A stretch of DNA of 64,000 bases. Origin: Ulota crispa. Taxonomy: Eukaryota; Streptophyta; Bryopsida; Orthotrichales; Orthotrichaceae. The position numbers were made by a program, and so were the translations under genes. The stretch is taken from contig OY987243.1 in the NCBI GenBank assembly GCA_963920765.1, positions 4,836,001-4,900,000 on the forward strand, given 5' to 3'. Position 1 is the stretch's first letter, and each line of letters starts with the position of its first letter. The notes under the pieces are model-generated. The model did not search any database and was not told the DNA's origin. It saw only the letters and a list, made by a program, of their open reading frames with translations. Positions 1-11,584 of this stretch are shown one piece after another.

Positions 1-405
1 TATGTGAACCACACCCTTCAAACTATTGTACCACACACCCGAGATAAATTTTAGATTTCTACCATCAAAAATTTGAGGTTGAGAATTTTGAATTCAAATC
101 TGGACTTAAAGACCATGATATTGTCTAAGACCATAAAATATGTTGCAATTCAACAACACCCACTGAAAAAGCTTATCTTTTTTTACAAACAAAAGTAAAA
201 TTAACAATTTTCTCCCTAACTAAGCTTTTTCAGTGGGTGTTGTTGAATTGCAACTTTTTTTATGGTTCTAAACAATACCATGGTCTCTAAGTCCAAATTT
301 GAATTCAAAATTTTCAAATTCAGCTTTTTGATGGTAGAAATCTAAAATTTACCTTATGGTGTGGTATAGTAATTGGAAGGGTGTGGTACACATATCAATT
401 CCCAT
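1..405. repeat. Foldback element, copy 1 (cut by window start)
   Basis: The two halves are inverted copies of one another, meeting near 205. The left half reads TGTACCACAC-like sequence, then 'taaattttagatttctacc'; the right half ends 'ggtagaaatctaaaattta' and 'gtgtggtacacatatcaatt'. The inner arms share 'ttgcaattcaacaacaccca'. A second copy lies at 20990-21373 inside an intron of the ubiquitin protease gene. No coding potential; this is a hairpin-type MITE of unassigned superfamily. The left end lies at or before base 1. Confidence 0.85.
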
Positions 406-1009
406 CTTTTAAAGCTTATAAAAATATTTTATAACATTATTATTTTTTAATTCATTTGGTTAGTAATAGAAGGAAAAATACTAAAAATACCCTTTAAGTC
501 TTTCAAAATATCAAGTTTACGCCAAAAATATGTGAAACATAAAAAATAGTCTTTATTTTTTGTAGGAATATCAATTATACTCCGATTATTTTGGAAAATG
601 AATAAAATAACTCTTCTATTTTGAAATGTTAAGTATATCCTTGTGTTATTTGAAATGTAAAAATCACCTTTGGTTTCTTGTAAGAATTTGCATTAAACTA
701 TACACTTGGTTATCATGTAACACAAAGATATTTTTGGTACTTTTAATCCTTAAGGGACATTTATGATTTCTTCAAAGGATTGAGGAGCATCTTTTATATT
801 TGTTTGTAAAGAAATTTTGGTATTTAAAACAACAAAATGTTGTACTTTTTATATAAAATTTTGTTGAATGAGTGAAGTTGTGTCCAAAAGTGTCTAGATC
901 AACAGAAAACTATTGATTTTTTTGTTATTATGGTCATGTTTTTACTTGACTTTAAAGGTTGCTAATTTTAAATCTTACCAAATTGTGAAAAGTAAAGAAA
1001 ATAAAACCA
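406..1009. other. AT-rich intergenic DNA, nothing recognised
   Basis: Strongly AT-rich sequence with no sustained reading frame, no inverted-repeat ends and no recognisable RNA gene. Confidence 0.6.
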
Positions 1010-1960
1010 GTCAATGTACACTCAAACTTCTAAAAGATTCTTTTTTTTTGAAAACTTCTTTTATTTTTTAAAACTTCAAAAAAATTTAATGAGGTTCAAA
1101 AAGGTTTTAGAAAGATTTCAAAAACAAACCTAAACTATTGTGATAGTTTTTTTGAAAGTATTTTGATGACTTACAAAAAGATTCCTAAAGGACTCTAATT
1201 CAGTCTAAGAGATTCTATTTCTATAAGTATTTTGAAGTAGTTTAACAAATTCCATAAAGATTTTAAAAAGATTCTCAAAGATTCCAAAAAGGTTCTTGAA
1301 AATTCTTAGAGATTTTCAAAGATTTTTTGAATTTCAAAAAAGATTCTCAAAATATTCCCAAAGATTCCCAAAGATTCTTAAAGATTCTCAAAGCTTCTCA
1401 AAGCTTCCAGGAAGATTCTAAGATTATTCATAAAGATTTTTAAAAATTCTCAAAAAATTCAAAATTCCTAGAACATTTCCAAAGATTTTCAAATATTCCA
1501 AAATATTCTCAAAGATTCTCAAGAATTCTCAAATCTTCCTAAAAGATTTTCAAAGATTCCAAAAAGATTCTCAAAGATCCTCAAAGATTCTCAAAGATTC
1601 TCAATTGTTCTCAAACATTCTCAAAGATTCCAAAAAAACCTTGAAAAGATTTCCAAAGATTTCCAAAGATTCTTGAAGATTCCAAAAAGATTCTCAAAGA
1701 TTCTCAAAGATTCTCAATTGTTCTCAAACATTCTCAAAGATTCCAAAAAAACTTAAAAAGATTTTGAAAGATTTCCAAAGATTCATGAAGATTCCTAAAA
1801 GATTCTCAAAGATTCTAAAATCTCAAAAAGATTCTTAAATATTTTTAAAAATCATGAAAAGATTCTCAATGATTTCCAAAAGATTCTTGAAGATTTTTAA
1901 AGATTCACAAAAAATTCCCAAAAGATCCTCAAAAGATTCCAAAATTTATGTTGATTTAGA
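1010..1960. repeat. Degenerate AAAGATTCTC-type tandem repeat
   Basis: Dozens of imperfect copies of a roughly 10-bp unit (AAAGATTCTC, AAAGATTCCA and similar) follow each other. Longer internal duplications are visible: the block around 1560-1640 ('tcaattgttctcaaacattc' and flanks) recurs around 1690-1760, about 110 bp later. The array was therefore built by repeated local duplication and then decayed. Non-coding. Confidence 0.85.
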
Positions 1961-2027
1961 TAATGGTGTCTAAATCAACAAAACGTATTTAGTTTTTTTC
2001 AGAATTCTGTTAAATTAGTCAATTAGC

Positions 2028-2486
2028 GTGGGCAAGTGCCCAAATCAACAAGAAACTGTTGGTTCTCTGTTGTTTTGGAAGGAGTTTTCTATTAGTGGAT
2101 TGCCTCCACGAGGGCAAAGAAGGAGAAGGGGAGCCCACGGGAGAGGTTGCCATGGCTACAACACTGCTCAACCACTAGAGGTGGAGTCTATTATTGCGGT
2201 GGAGCTAGGGGGGAGCTCTCTTAGAGATTCACAAATGAGGCATGCACAACGCGGGGGGCATCGCGGCCAAAGGGGGCGGTTACCACCAATAACAAGTGAA
2301 GGACGAGGTCTCCCCATTAGCCAACAAAGAGGTGCAGTGCTTGTTGAGTGGGTTCCTCCAGGGATTGCTGCAGCCCGTAGAAGCCCGATTTTCTTGCGGT
2401 CAACATCAACCTCCCTTGGGGTTTCTGCTGCAGCCCGTACAAGCCCAATTTTGTTGAGGTCAACGTCAACCTCCCTTGGAATTTCT
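2028..2486 (+). pseudogene. GC-richer coding-like segment, possibly a relic 5' exon
   Basis: An open frame stands out by composition from the surrounding AT-rich DNA. It encodes an Arg/Gly-rich, low-complexity protein of no family I recognise (GQRRRRGAHGRG near the start; RGGHRGQRGR in the middle). A 60-bp unit is tandemly duplicated at 2367-2486, giving two copies of a 20-aa segment containing LRSTSTSLG. The open frame ends shortly after a possible splice donor (ctag|gtactt near 2488). It could be an upstream exon of the broken piggyBac gene that starts around 5 kb, with the repeats between 2.6 and 3.9 kb in its intron. That link is inference only; it could equally be an unrelated fragment. 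The start codon is not credible as a true initiator. Confidence 0.3.
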
Positions 2487-2644
2487 AGGTACTTCACGAC
2501 ACTTTTTTGTTTTTTTCATTCAGAATGCAGTCTACGTTTATTGGATGTAATGCTTTTGGTTGTAGTTGATACTAAATGCTAAGGGAACCAATTTTTTGTT
2601 TGCTTTTCTAGCAACTATAAACTGCTATCCTTTCATGAACTTCC

Positions 2645-2990
2645 ATATAGTGAAAACGTTTTGTGCTAATTATTGCTTTTTTGCTACACCAAAATTGGTG
2701 TAACTAATTGATTTATAGTATCTTCTGAAAAAATGTAAGCTATTAAGCCAACTTGTATTCACAAGTTCAATAGTAGCAGCAAGGCTTTCAAGATTCTGCT
2801 TGATGTTGCCTCACCGTACTAATGCAATATTTCATGTCTCACAAAACCATCATGAGATTTAGCCTTGACAAAAGCCTTAAAGCATCCAACTTTACATCTG
2901 TAAAAAAATGTAGCCATTCTTACTACTCAACCATTTTTGATTTGAAAAATAACTACGGCAACTTTATCCAAAATAATTTCACTTGCTAAA
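2645..2990 (+). repeat. Direct duplication, copy 1 (flanks the minisatellite)
   Basis: This ~335-bp segment recurs as a diverged direct copy at 3605-3945. Shared landmarks in the same order: 'ttttgtgctaattat', 'tgctacaccaaaattggtgt', 'atcatgagatttag', 'catccaactttacat', 'gtaaaaaaatgtag', 'atccaaaat'. The two copies bracket the palindromic tandem array at 3040-3600. Confidence 0.85.
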
Positions 2991-3039
2991 ATAGAGCTCA
3001 ACTCCATGTCAACAAAACAATAAGAAATAAGCAAAAAAA

Positions 3040-3602
3040 AGTTATGCTGAGGTAGGGTTGAGGTAGAGCTCAACCCACCTCAACACAAGAAGAAAATATA
3101 TCCTTGTGTTGAGGTAGGGTTGAGAAAGAGCTCAACCCACCTCAACACAAAAACAATGAAATAATACCTTTGTGTTGAGGTAGGATTGAGGTATAGCTCA
3201 ACTCACTTCAATACAAAAAGAAGAAATATCCTTGTGTTGAGGTAGGGTTGAGGTAGAGCTCAATCCATCTCAAAACAACAAAACAAAAATATCCTTGTGT
3301 TGAGGTTGGGTTGAGGTAGAGCTCAACCTACCTCAACACAAAAGTAATAAAATAAAATAAAATAAAATCTTTGTGTTGAGGGTAGGATTGAGGGATAGCT
3401 CAATCCACCTCAACACAAGAAGAAGAAATGTCCTTGTACATGCTGAGGTTGGGTTGAGGTAGAGCTCAATCCACCTCAAGAAAAATAAATAAATATTTCC
3501 TTTTTTTGAGGTAGGATTGAGGTAGAGCTCAACCCACCTCAACACAAGAAGAAAAAATATCCTTGTGGTGAGGTAGGGTTGAGGTAGATTTTCATTTGTG
3601 AG
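3040..3602. repeat. Palindromic ~60-bp minisatellite
   Basis: About nine tandem units of roughly 55-70 bp, each built on GTTGAGGTAGGGTTGAGGTA followed by GAGCTCAACCCACCTCAACA and an A-rich spacer with 'tatccttgtgt'. The two halves are reverse complements centred on GAGCTC, so each unit can fold into a hairpin. The open frames crossing it (repeating LNPTS peptides on the minus strand) are a by-product of the repeat. It sits exactly between the two direct copies at 2645-2990 and 3605-3945. Confidence 0.9.
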
Positions 3603-3604
3603 GG

Positions 3605-3945
3605 TCAATGACAATGTTTTGTGCTAATTATCGCTTTTTGCTACACCAAAATTGGTGTGCCCAATTGTTCTATAGTTTTTTTTTTAATGTAAAATATTTA
3701 ACTAACTATTATACACAGGTTTGGAAGTAGGAGCCCAATTTTCAGGGTTCCACTTCATGTCGCTTGATCCTACTGGAGTAGTATTCTTGTTTTTCAAAAA
3801 ATCATCATGAGATTTAGCTTTGATGAAAGATTGAAACCATCCAACTTTACATTTGTAAAAAAATGTAGTCATCCTTGCTCCTCATTCATTTATTGGTTAG
3901 AGAAAAAGCTAAGGCCACTTCATCCAAAATATTTTCACTGCTCCC
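3605..3945 (+). repeat. Direct duplication, copy 2
   Basis: Second copy of the segment described at 2645-2990, in the same orientation. It starts at 'acaatgttttgtgctaatta' and ends near 'catccaaaatattttcactg'. The match is interrupted by small indels, so the duplication is not recent. Confidence 0.85.
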
Positions 3946-4950
3946 ATACCTTAGGGTCCACTGTCCCATCACAACGTCATATTGTCCAAATTCTAGCATT
4001 TGGGGTGACAGCACGTAATCTTTGAAGACCTTCACATGCAAAGTTATTGTCAGCTTGAACGTGTTCTTCCCTTGAACCTTAGGTTACGGGGAATAAAAAA
4101 TCAGATTGGAAAGCTTATTTGAAATTCCGAAGAACATGAATCCAACATACACTCAATAATAATTCAAAGTTCATGCAATAAAATTTTGGGTTCTAGGAAA
4201 CAAATTTAGAGAATCAATGAAGAACTTTGGTAATAAATACCTACCCTCTAGGCTGCTCCATCCCCTTCTTAAAGTTGTCTGTGGAGTAACAATTATTTCA
4301 TGAAGGTAAAATGAGCTCTCTATACCTATTGTGCAATTGTGTGTAAAGGGGAAAACACTAGTGCCGTGGTTTTCTGCATGTCCTCCAAGGCACTCACCTA
4401 AGAGGCGACTAATACCGTGAGCTGTAACACGGTCGATGCATCTTCATTTGAATGTCAACATTTATCTTCTAAGATTGTACAAAGGTCCTTAGGTAGTCTG
4501 GAACCGCCAGTCCTCCACTAGCAAATCTCTGCAATGCAGATCAGCTTTAGGTACAGTACGTTCATGGTAGTGCAGGAATGAACTCTGTTACACTCCTCCT
4601 ATTTTTCTGCACCCATATGAGTAAGTAGTTCTATAGCTACGAATCATTCTCAAGAGTTGCAAATGCAATCCTTGCTGTTTGGACTTGATCTACGGCATTG
4701 ACACGTACATAGGTACAAAAGAAACTCACTAACAGTACCCCGTTGCGCAACTTTGCAGAGCTCTTACAAGGGGGACAACCAGCATTGTACCAGTTTGTGC
4801 AAAAGACGACATAGTTGACATTACTACCCTGGACCAGACTACCTAGAACACAAATGGATTCATCACGCCGCCAAGACCAAGTCCGTCCCATATCATACGC
4901 TCCAACTTCTGTGTACGTCCTAGTGCAATTGCAGCTCCGAGAGCTTGTTG
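3946..4950. other. Gene-poor DNA leading into the piggyBac relic
   Basis: Composition rises gradually in GC from about 4.3 kb. Short open frames are present on both strands, but none shows recognisable motifs. Some of this may be the decayed 5' part of the transposase gene. Confidence 0.4.
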
Positions 4951-4954
4951 CCAT

Positions 4955-7900
4955 ATCATTCAAGACTTCACTCCTGGAGTCACTTCAGCTGAAGTAGTGG
5001 CACGACTAAATTCCAAAGGCTACCGCCCGTGGGTGCATGCATGCGGCGACAATCTCTATCCATTCACCAAAGATGCGGACGTTGCAAGAAAGAAAGCAAT
5101 TCAAGACAATTGCAGCGTAGAATCGGTTTTTGGGAGGAACAAATGATTAAAAGTTGACTCACAGCCGTGGCCAACAAAGGTTCACGTACTCGTACAATTA
5201 CTTACGCTGGGCTATGACTCAACACCTTGGAGAGATCTGACCTCCTTCAAGGGAGAAGTTCTCAAGCGGTATTACCACGCGATTACTGGCCAACCCATGT
5301 TTACGTTGGATTTCAGAGGAACTATTGGGATTTGAGAAGAACATGTTGCTAACACAACTTTGGACTTCTCCACCGCAGTTCCGGATGCAATGCAACGCAC
5401 TGTCATTTACAAAGACAGTTGTACTGACGTTGCGGGAGAAGGAGGTTCAGGCCCACATTCAATTACTGATCAGTCCATTTCCGACCCCAGTGACTTTGAC
5501 TGGCAAGGGGACTTCAACAACTTTGACAATGCAAGCAGTGTTAACATGCCACCTTCACCAGTGAACTCATTTGACGAATTTCAAATGTCAGAACTAGGAA
5601 TGTACAACCCAATAGAAGAACCGGCAAATTGGACCTTTGCAAATCGCTACGCCGACGACCAGTGGTAGGAGCCGGTATTACTATTGAAAGGAACTTGAGC
5701 ATTCTACGGCCCTGACCATGGCGCAATAGGATGCCTCCAAATGGCTCCAGCCAAGCCCAGGGACTACTTCACAAAATTCTAGCCTAGAGAAATGCTCTGC
5801 CTGATTGTTAGGAAAACCAACAAGTGACATAAATGATCCACCTCTCTTGTCTTTCTGTAAAAGTGGTTTGCTCCATCCTAATTTGCCACTATTTGCTATT
5901 TCAAAAGCTTATGTTCATGACTGAGGGGCCCAAGATTAGATGAAAGGCATTTTGAATTTACTTAGGCTCTTGAAGGTCTGAACATGTCATGTAACAGCTA
6001 GAACTGAACAAAGAATTAGTATTCTCTGATTTGCATTGCCTTGAATATACTATAGCGTCAGTCACATGTGTGCGCCTCCTGTACAAAATTTCACTATTGC
6101 AAAAAAATAAATTCTCACGTAATCCATGGACTGTATTTTGACATGCTTCTGGGTGCATACTGCGCTTTACTGTTTATTTTTAAACACACCTCGTAGAACG
6201 TAATATTTGTAAAACACTATCACTAGCATCTCTTTATTCCATGATACATTCACTACATAGTAGGCTTATGAAGGGTCCTATTGTGATCCCTAGTTTTCAC
6301 CAAGTACTATACTATTCTTCGTAGAACATTAACGTGTGCTGCTAAATTGTTTTCCTGTTTTTTTCATTTGCGATGTTATTATTGAATTACTAAAGGGGAA
6401 TTCATGCAAAATTTGTATACTAAGAGAAATGGACACATGTATGCAGGTACGTGCATCAGCCAACTTGCAAGAAACCTCATTGGACCAATGGACGGAGGGA
6501 TTGGGTGGATCCTACCAAAGAGGAATTGATGTGTTGGTTCGGGGTACTAATCCTTATGGATCTGAAAGTACTCTCACATCATAGGCTATACTGGGATATT
6601 CGTCTGATGTACAATTGCCCTATTATTACATTGGCAATGAGTTGATATCGATTTGAGGCAATTGTGTGGTGCATACACTTAGTGAACAAGGAAAATGTGG
6701 TCTCTGACGTCGAAGATCCAATTTACGACAAGATTAATAAGATTCGCCCTATGATCAAGGGCTTCGCGCAAATCAGCAAAACTTTACACAACAACGAGCC
6801 GATTTGTACTGTGGACAAAACCATGGTACTGTACAAGGGTAGATATTGTGGAATTAGACAATACATGAAGTCAAAGCCCGTTGTCATGATGTAAATCACA
6901 GCATATAGTAAAAACAAATAAAATTGTTAGTTTATAGTATGTGTGAGGTGTTGTACTCTTTTTCCTTCATCTGCAGTTTTGTCCTTGATTAATAAGGTTT
7001 TCCTGGATAAGGTTTTAATGAAGCAACATCATTTTAGATGTGTTAATTAACTGGAGTTGTTTAAAATATATTTTAAGAGGAATTCATAAACCAATGGTTT
7101 AGAAGGATTTTTACTTTGGAGTTTAATTTTGGATAGAAGATGATCTTTTACTTTTATATTCTCTCTCCATAGTATATATCTGAAACCCTACTTGGGAGAG
7201 TTTTGTCCATTGAAACCACAATATATTTTCATATACTTTGATTCATGTTTTCATATGTTTTGCTCTCTTATGTTTTGATCATTTTGGAGAGTTATATTGA
7301 TTGTGATTGTATGCATACTGTCTCTTGTTTGATTCTCTGAGACAGTTGCAGCCAGACACCCCAAGTGTCTTGAAGTGCACTCCTTTCTACTCGACACCAT
7401 AAAGTTTGGAATAAAAATTTGGGCTTTAATATGTAGCAAATCCAAGTACATCCACTGACACATTTTTCTTCTCTCATGCTTTTGCTATCAAGTCTGTGAC
7501 GTGGTGGTTCTTAATATAGTATATGTACATGTGTGATAAGATTTATTTACTATCTGAAGTTATGAATTTCATTAAGCGCTTCAAATGAGCATTTCCTGTA
7601 GTTAGCACTCTACTAATTTTTGGGCTATTGGATTGACTGAAGCATGTGTCATTGACGCTATAGGTACATGTCTAATGTGATGGTTTACATGGGAGCCGGC
7701 TCAAAAGCAGAAGCTAGTGCGTTGGTGGGAGAGATTGCAGTGTTGCAAATAGTTTGCGATCTAGAGTATCGTGGTCACACCATTGTAACAGATAACTTCT
7801 TCAGCGGCGTCAAACTTTTCATGCGTCTTCTTGATAGAGGCTTTTATGCGACCGGTACCGTGAAGAAGGGTTCCAAGGGCTTCCCATCGTCTCTTGCCGG

Positions 7901-8513
7901 ATTTGCAAACAGTCGTGTTCCACCTAGGAGCATGCTTGTAACAAAGATGCACATATCACGATATATTTCTACCATTTGTTGGATTGACTCGAAGTCGGTG
8001 TGGCTCATCACTACAGCCACAGATCCGGTGGAAGTAGATGTGGTGGCAAGCCGTTGGGTGAAGCGCAATAGAGTTGATTTCCCGACCAGTCCCATCTTAC
8101 TTGAGTACTAGGCAAATATGCGTGGGGGGACATGGTCGACCAGCACGGAGGCAGTTATACGGTACAGCTACTATTGCACAAGTAGTGGCACCGTGTTTTG
8201 ATGTTTGTATTGAATTCATCGTGTTTGAATTCATATGTGTTGTACAAGGAGGATGCTGTGTGGGTGGGATTGCAGATTCAAGCCCAATTGCAGTGGCAGT
8301 ACAAGTTAGGCATGGCGCTTGTACGGCCACACTTGGACGCTGGGACCGTGCGCAGCCCACATCGCAACCTCTCATGACCTGGGTTTCATTGCATTGAAGG
8401 GCATCCAAATTACCGGCGTGCCTATGTTGTGTTCCACCGCCAAACTCGACGGTTTTGCGGTGGCTACAATTCCACCTTCATGTGTGATGGGCTATGTTAC
8501 GTGAAAGTTCACA
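4955..8513 (+). pseudogene. Broken multi-exon piggyBac transposase gene (DDE_Tnp_1_7-like)
   Basis: Decayed relative of PGBD-type piggyBac transposases, DDE enzymes that cut and paste at TTAA. Pieces in order: an unrecognised coding-like N-terminal segment (4955-5670) continuing, past a stop, into MAPAKPRDYFTKF and MLCLIVRKTNK (about 5735-5826), which resembles the piggyBac N-terminal entry; 6451-6895 with WVDPTKEELMCWFGVLI and VDKTMVLYKGR (first catalytic Asp at 6813-6815); 7381-7462 with IKFGIKIWALICSKSKYI; 7664-8110 with IVTDNFFSGVKLF (second Asp at 7791-7793) and FPTSPILLEY; then, after a stop and a frameshift near 8111-8130, DMVDQHGGSYTVQ (third Asp region at 8138-8140), and a Cys/His-rich tail with RRFCGGYN and MCDGLCYVKVH ending in TAG near 8513. 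Gaps between pieces look like introns (acceptor tag|GTACATG at 7663). Stops interrupt frames near 5134, 5665, 5783, 5824 and 6646. All three catalytic Asp codons survive, but no intact protein can be made. Confidence 0.88.
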
Positions 8514-10640
8514 CCTAGCCAAGCTATATTGTGCGTTGATGTTATTGCATGTTATGAGGGAGTAGTTCAAGAGTTTGTTGGATAAGGTGCTAAATTTACT
8601 TGTGCAAAGATGATAACACGCAGGTTGTGTTAGGCATAAAATTATGTATTTGGTGGCGTAGTTTGCTGGTTGTTATGAAGTGTAGTTGGACTAAAGTTCT
8701 GAATGTTGTGCGTGAACAATTAGCTTCAAAAGTTTATATAGGGCTGGGCTTGCTGGAGGTGCAACGCATGTACTCTTTTTATTTTAAAAAATGTATCCCC
8801 TTTTTTTTCTCAACGCAGCTAAAGTTGTGGATTCAGATTCTATGAATGGAGTTGGTTTACAATAGACTAAAGTCTAGTATGTTTGATGGCACATTTGGTA
8901 ACGGGCATCTACTAGAAGGGCCTCAAGTCTTCTCTTAATGGTACACGGTGGTTCAGATTTGGTATTTCATGTGGTGGTTGAATGCAAATAGAACAATGTG
9001 AGCAACAATCACGAGGTTCCTGGCTAGATGCATGTTTGGACCGTTGTTTTCTGTTTCTTACCTCGGATTTGATGGTGTTAGCTTTTCCGTAATGGTTTCT
9101 AGGATTAACTAGTACGGTGCAGCATGAACTTTAGATGACAGTTTTGTACTAAGTAATTCCTTGTAACATTACCCAACTGTGAAGAGGGAGAATTTCAGGA
9201 ACGTAGTGCCCTCATTCACTGTAGACAATAAGTTGTCGCACCTAGGAAAGGCCGCTACAAAGTTTGAATTTGATAAAACACCGTACTTGTGGTTACACTC
9301 TCTTGTTGTAGCCTTGGTTGACCCACCAGTAAAAGCTCCATGCATAGCAAAATGTCGTGACGTTTGTATTGGCATCTACAAGCACATCCCATGTTTTGTG
9401 CCCAAAGAAGATGCCTTGTTCTTTATTTGAATTCTTTTTCAATCAACTTGCTCTTGCTTCTCTGAGGACTCACCCAAGGGTGTGGTCTGCACACACTAGC
9501 TGTATATACCAGCAATACTTGACATTGTCATCGTAACGGTAATCCCTGAATGTGGACCGGACATTGCTTTCTTCTTGTGCGTGGAATTGCAGCCCATTTG
9601 TTCTAGTTCTAGACTCAAGTAATACCTGTATAGCAGTGAAGCATGGCTGTCAAACCATACTACCCGTCTAACCACAACTTTGTCCAACCACAACTCTGCA
9701 AGCAAAGTGCTAGATCACATTACGATTGAATGAGAGCCGCTATGTCGATGGACATGACGGCAGTCATTGAGTCATTGCGGCATGTGCTGCAAAAAGTTGA
9801 GCGTCTGATCAAAGTTATGGCTTCAGACGGCCCAAATACTTGCGACACTAAAACCATTGCAAATCAACCCTCTTTTTGTACAAGGTCATTGATACTTGAG
9901 GAAATGGTAGCCGGAAAAGGGCCAAAGCAATCAATTGAAGATCATGAATCTAGATAAACGCATAAGCAAAATGACAAAAATTGAGGCATGATAAGTTTGG
10001 TAACATGCACAGGGACCCTCCAAAACAGCAGAGGCAGCTCAAAAACATCAACGAGGTTGAATCTCTATGTCAAGGTTGGCATTACTCCGTCAACCTTTGG
10101 GTTGGAGTAAGTTCACACGCCGTTCTTTGTATGCACAAGCCATCCCCATATCTCACGGCAGTTCATCCAAAATAGTTGGACATTGTAGCCACGTTCTACC
10201 CAATCAATGCGCTATACAACCACCCTATGAAAGTTTAAACTTTACTCGCACTTTTTGAGGCATACCAAATCACCCGTGGCACCCACCGTGGCAAGTATAC
10301 AATTCAAGCCTCTACCATTCTTTGGGTCACCTGCCGCTTCGTAGCAAAAAAAATGCATCAGACAAGTTCGTATTTTTGCAGTGGATCTTCACAAAAAACA
10401 GGATGTGGATTGCAACAACGACACAATCACATCAACACGGTCCGATTATCAAACCGATACCTCCTTCAACTACTGCCAACCTAAATGTCACCGTATGCAT
10501 ACTCTATAGTGCGGCACATATGCCGCCCAAGGGACGTTTAAAGGTTAAAACCAGACAAAAACAAAGCGCGAGCTTATCCAACTTGAGTACATGTAGGAAA
10601 AATAAATAAATAAATAAATAAACTTTAAAACTATCATGAT
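8514..10640 (+). other. Decayed coding-like region downstream of the piggyBac relic
   Basis: GC content stays higher than in the flanks, and several short plus-strand open frames look like protein rather than random sequence, e.g. 9179-9430 (contains FRNVVPSFTVDN and KTPYLWLHSLVVALVDPP) and 9730-9957 (contains VLQKVERLIKVMASDGP). I recognise none of them. Their frames are broken by stops, and they may be further parts of the same large element or captured host sequence. The region ends in an (ATAA)n tract near 10605-10620. No clear terminal inverted repeat for an autonomous piggyBac element was found on either side. Confidence 0.4.
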
Positions 10641-11080
10641 CAATCAAGATTTTTCTCTTAGAAATAGCCTCACTGCCTCCGCAAGAAAACCCAGATTTAG
10701 CTTTGAAAAACCCCCTAAAAATTAAAAAGATTGAAAAGTTTGAGTAGGCTCTAACAAAAATAGCCTCGTGATGTGCTGTACAAAAGCCACTTGCAAGTTT
10801 CTTTGTAAAGACCACCCAATTCACTACACATACGTCAATGTGGGGCTGGGGTGGAAAACCTAAGTTCTTCACTTGCCAAAAAAATGTGAAAGTTTAACTA
10901 TAACTTTCTAGTGATTGAATTTGGGAGTTTTAGATTCATTTTTGGATTCAGAGACACTTCGTTAGTCTAGAGCGATGAGGTGGATACAATTGAACAATAC
11001 AAATATAGAGGACAAATTATTACCATAACCTTATTTGTGAAAAAACTTGAGGTTTTCAACCCCGGCCCCAAATTGACGTA
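10641..11080. other. AT-rich spacer, nothing recognised
   Basis: No sustained reading frame, repeat ends or RNA gene seen. Confidence 0.5.
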
Positions 11081-11451
11081 AAGGTAGGAGCACCCATAAA
11101 CGTCAAACTAAGGGTTTTGAACATGATGACTATTAACAAACAACTAGCAAATTATAGGATCCTATTAGGAACACAAAAAAAAAAAGGTTTGCACTTTCAA
11201 ATGTATTATTTGGATAATGTGAGAATAAGTTATGAATTTTTAAAGAGCAAAATGCCATTGCACCCATAACCACTTTTAAGAATTCATGTTCATATGTTGT
11301 ACATTCTTGTCATTACATCTATTCACTTCCATAGATTTTCCAAGATTTCAGAAATGACAGTTATGGGGACACCGACGCTTATGGGGACACCGACGCTTAT
11401 GGGGACACTGATGCTTATGGAGACACCAATGCTTATGGGTGCTCCTACCTT
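11081..11451. mobile_element. Short TIR element, family 'AAGGTAGG', uninterrupted copy
   Basis: A 371-bp element with inverted ends starting AAGGTAGGAGCACCCATAA and ending TTATGGGTGCTCCTACCTT. The interior matches, in reverse orientation, the element at 52080-52940. Near the right end an 18-bp unit (CTTATGGGGACACCGACG) is repeated about four times (11360-11432), against one copy in the relative. It lacks the 545-bp insert (element plus one target copy) present in the relative, so it serves as an empty site. No convincing target duplication, so the superfamily is unassigned. Confidence 0.88.
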
Positions 11452-11584
11452 ATGTGCAGTAGAATGAGCCCACCAACACACTACAGTAGTTTATTGGAAT
11501 TCTAGAACCTTCTGACCTTTTAGTTTTAAAACAAACTTGCAATCGCAAGCCTTTTACTTTTTGCAAGAAATCAAGAGTTTTACT

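Noticed and set aside
3333..3614. Minus-strand frame with repeated LNPTS motifs
   Set aside because: By-product of the palindromic minisatellite.
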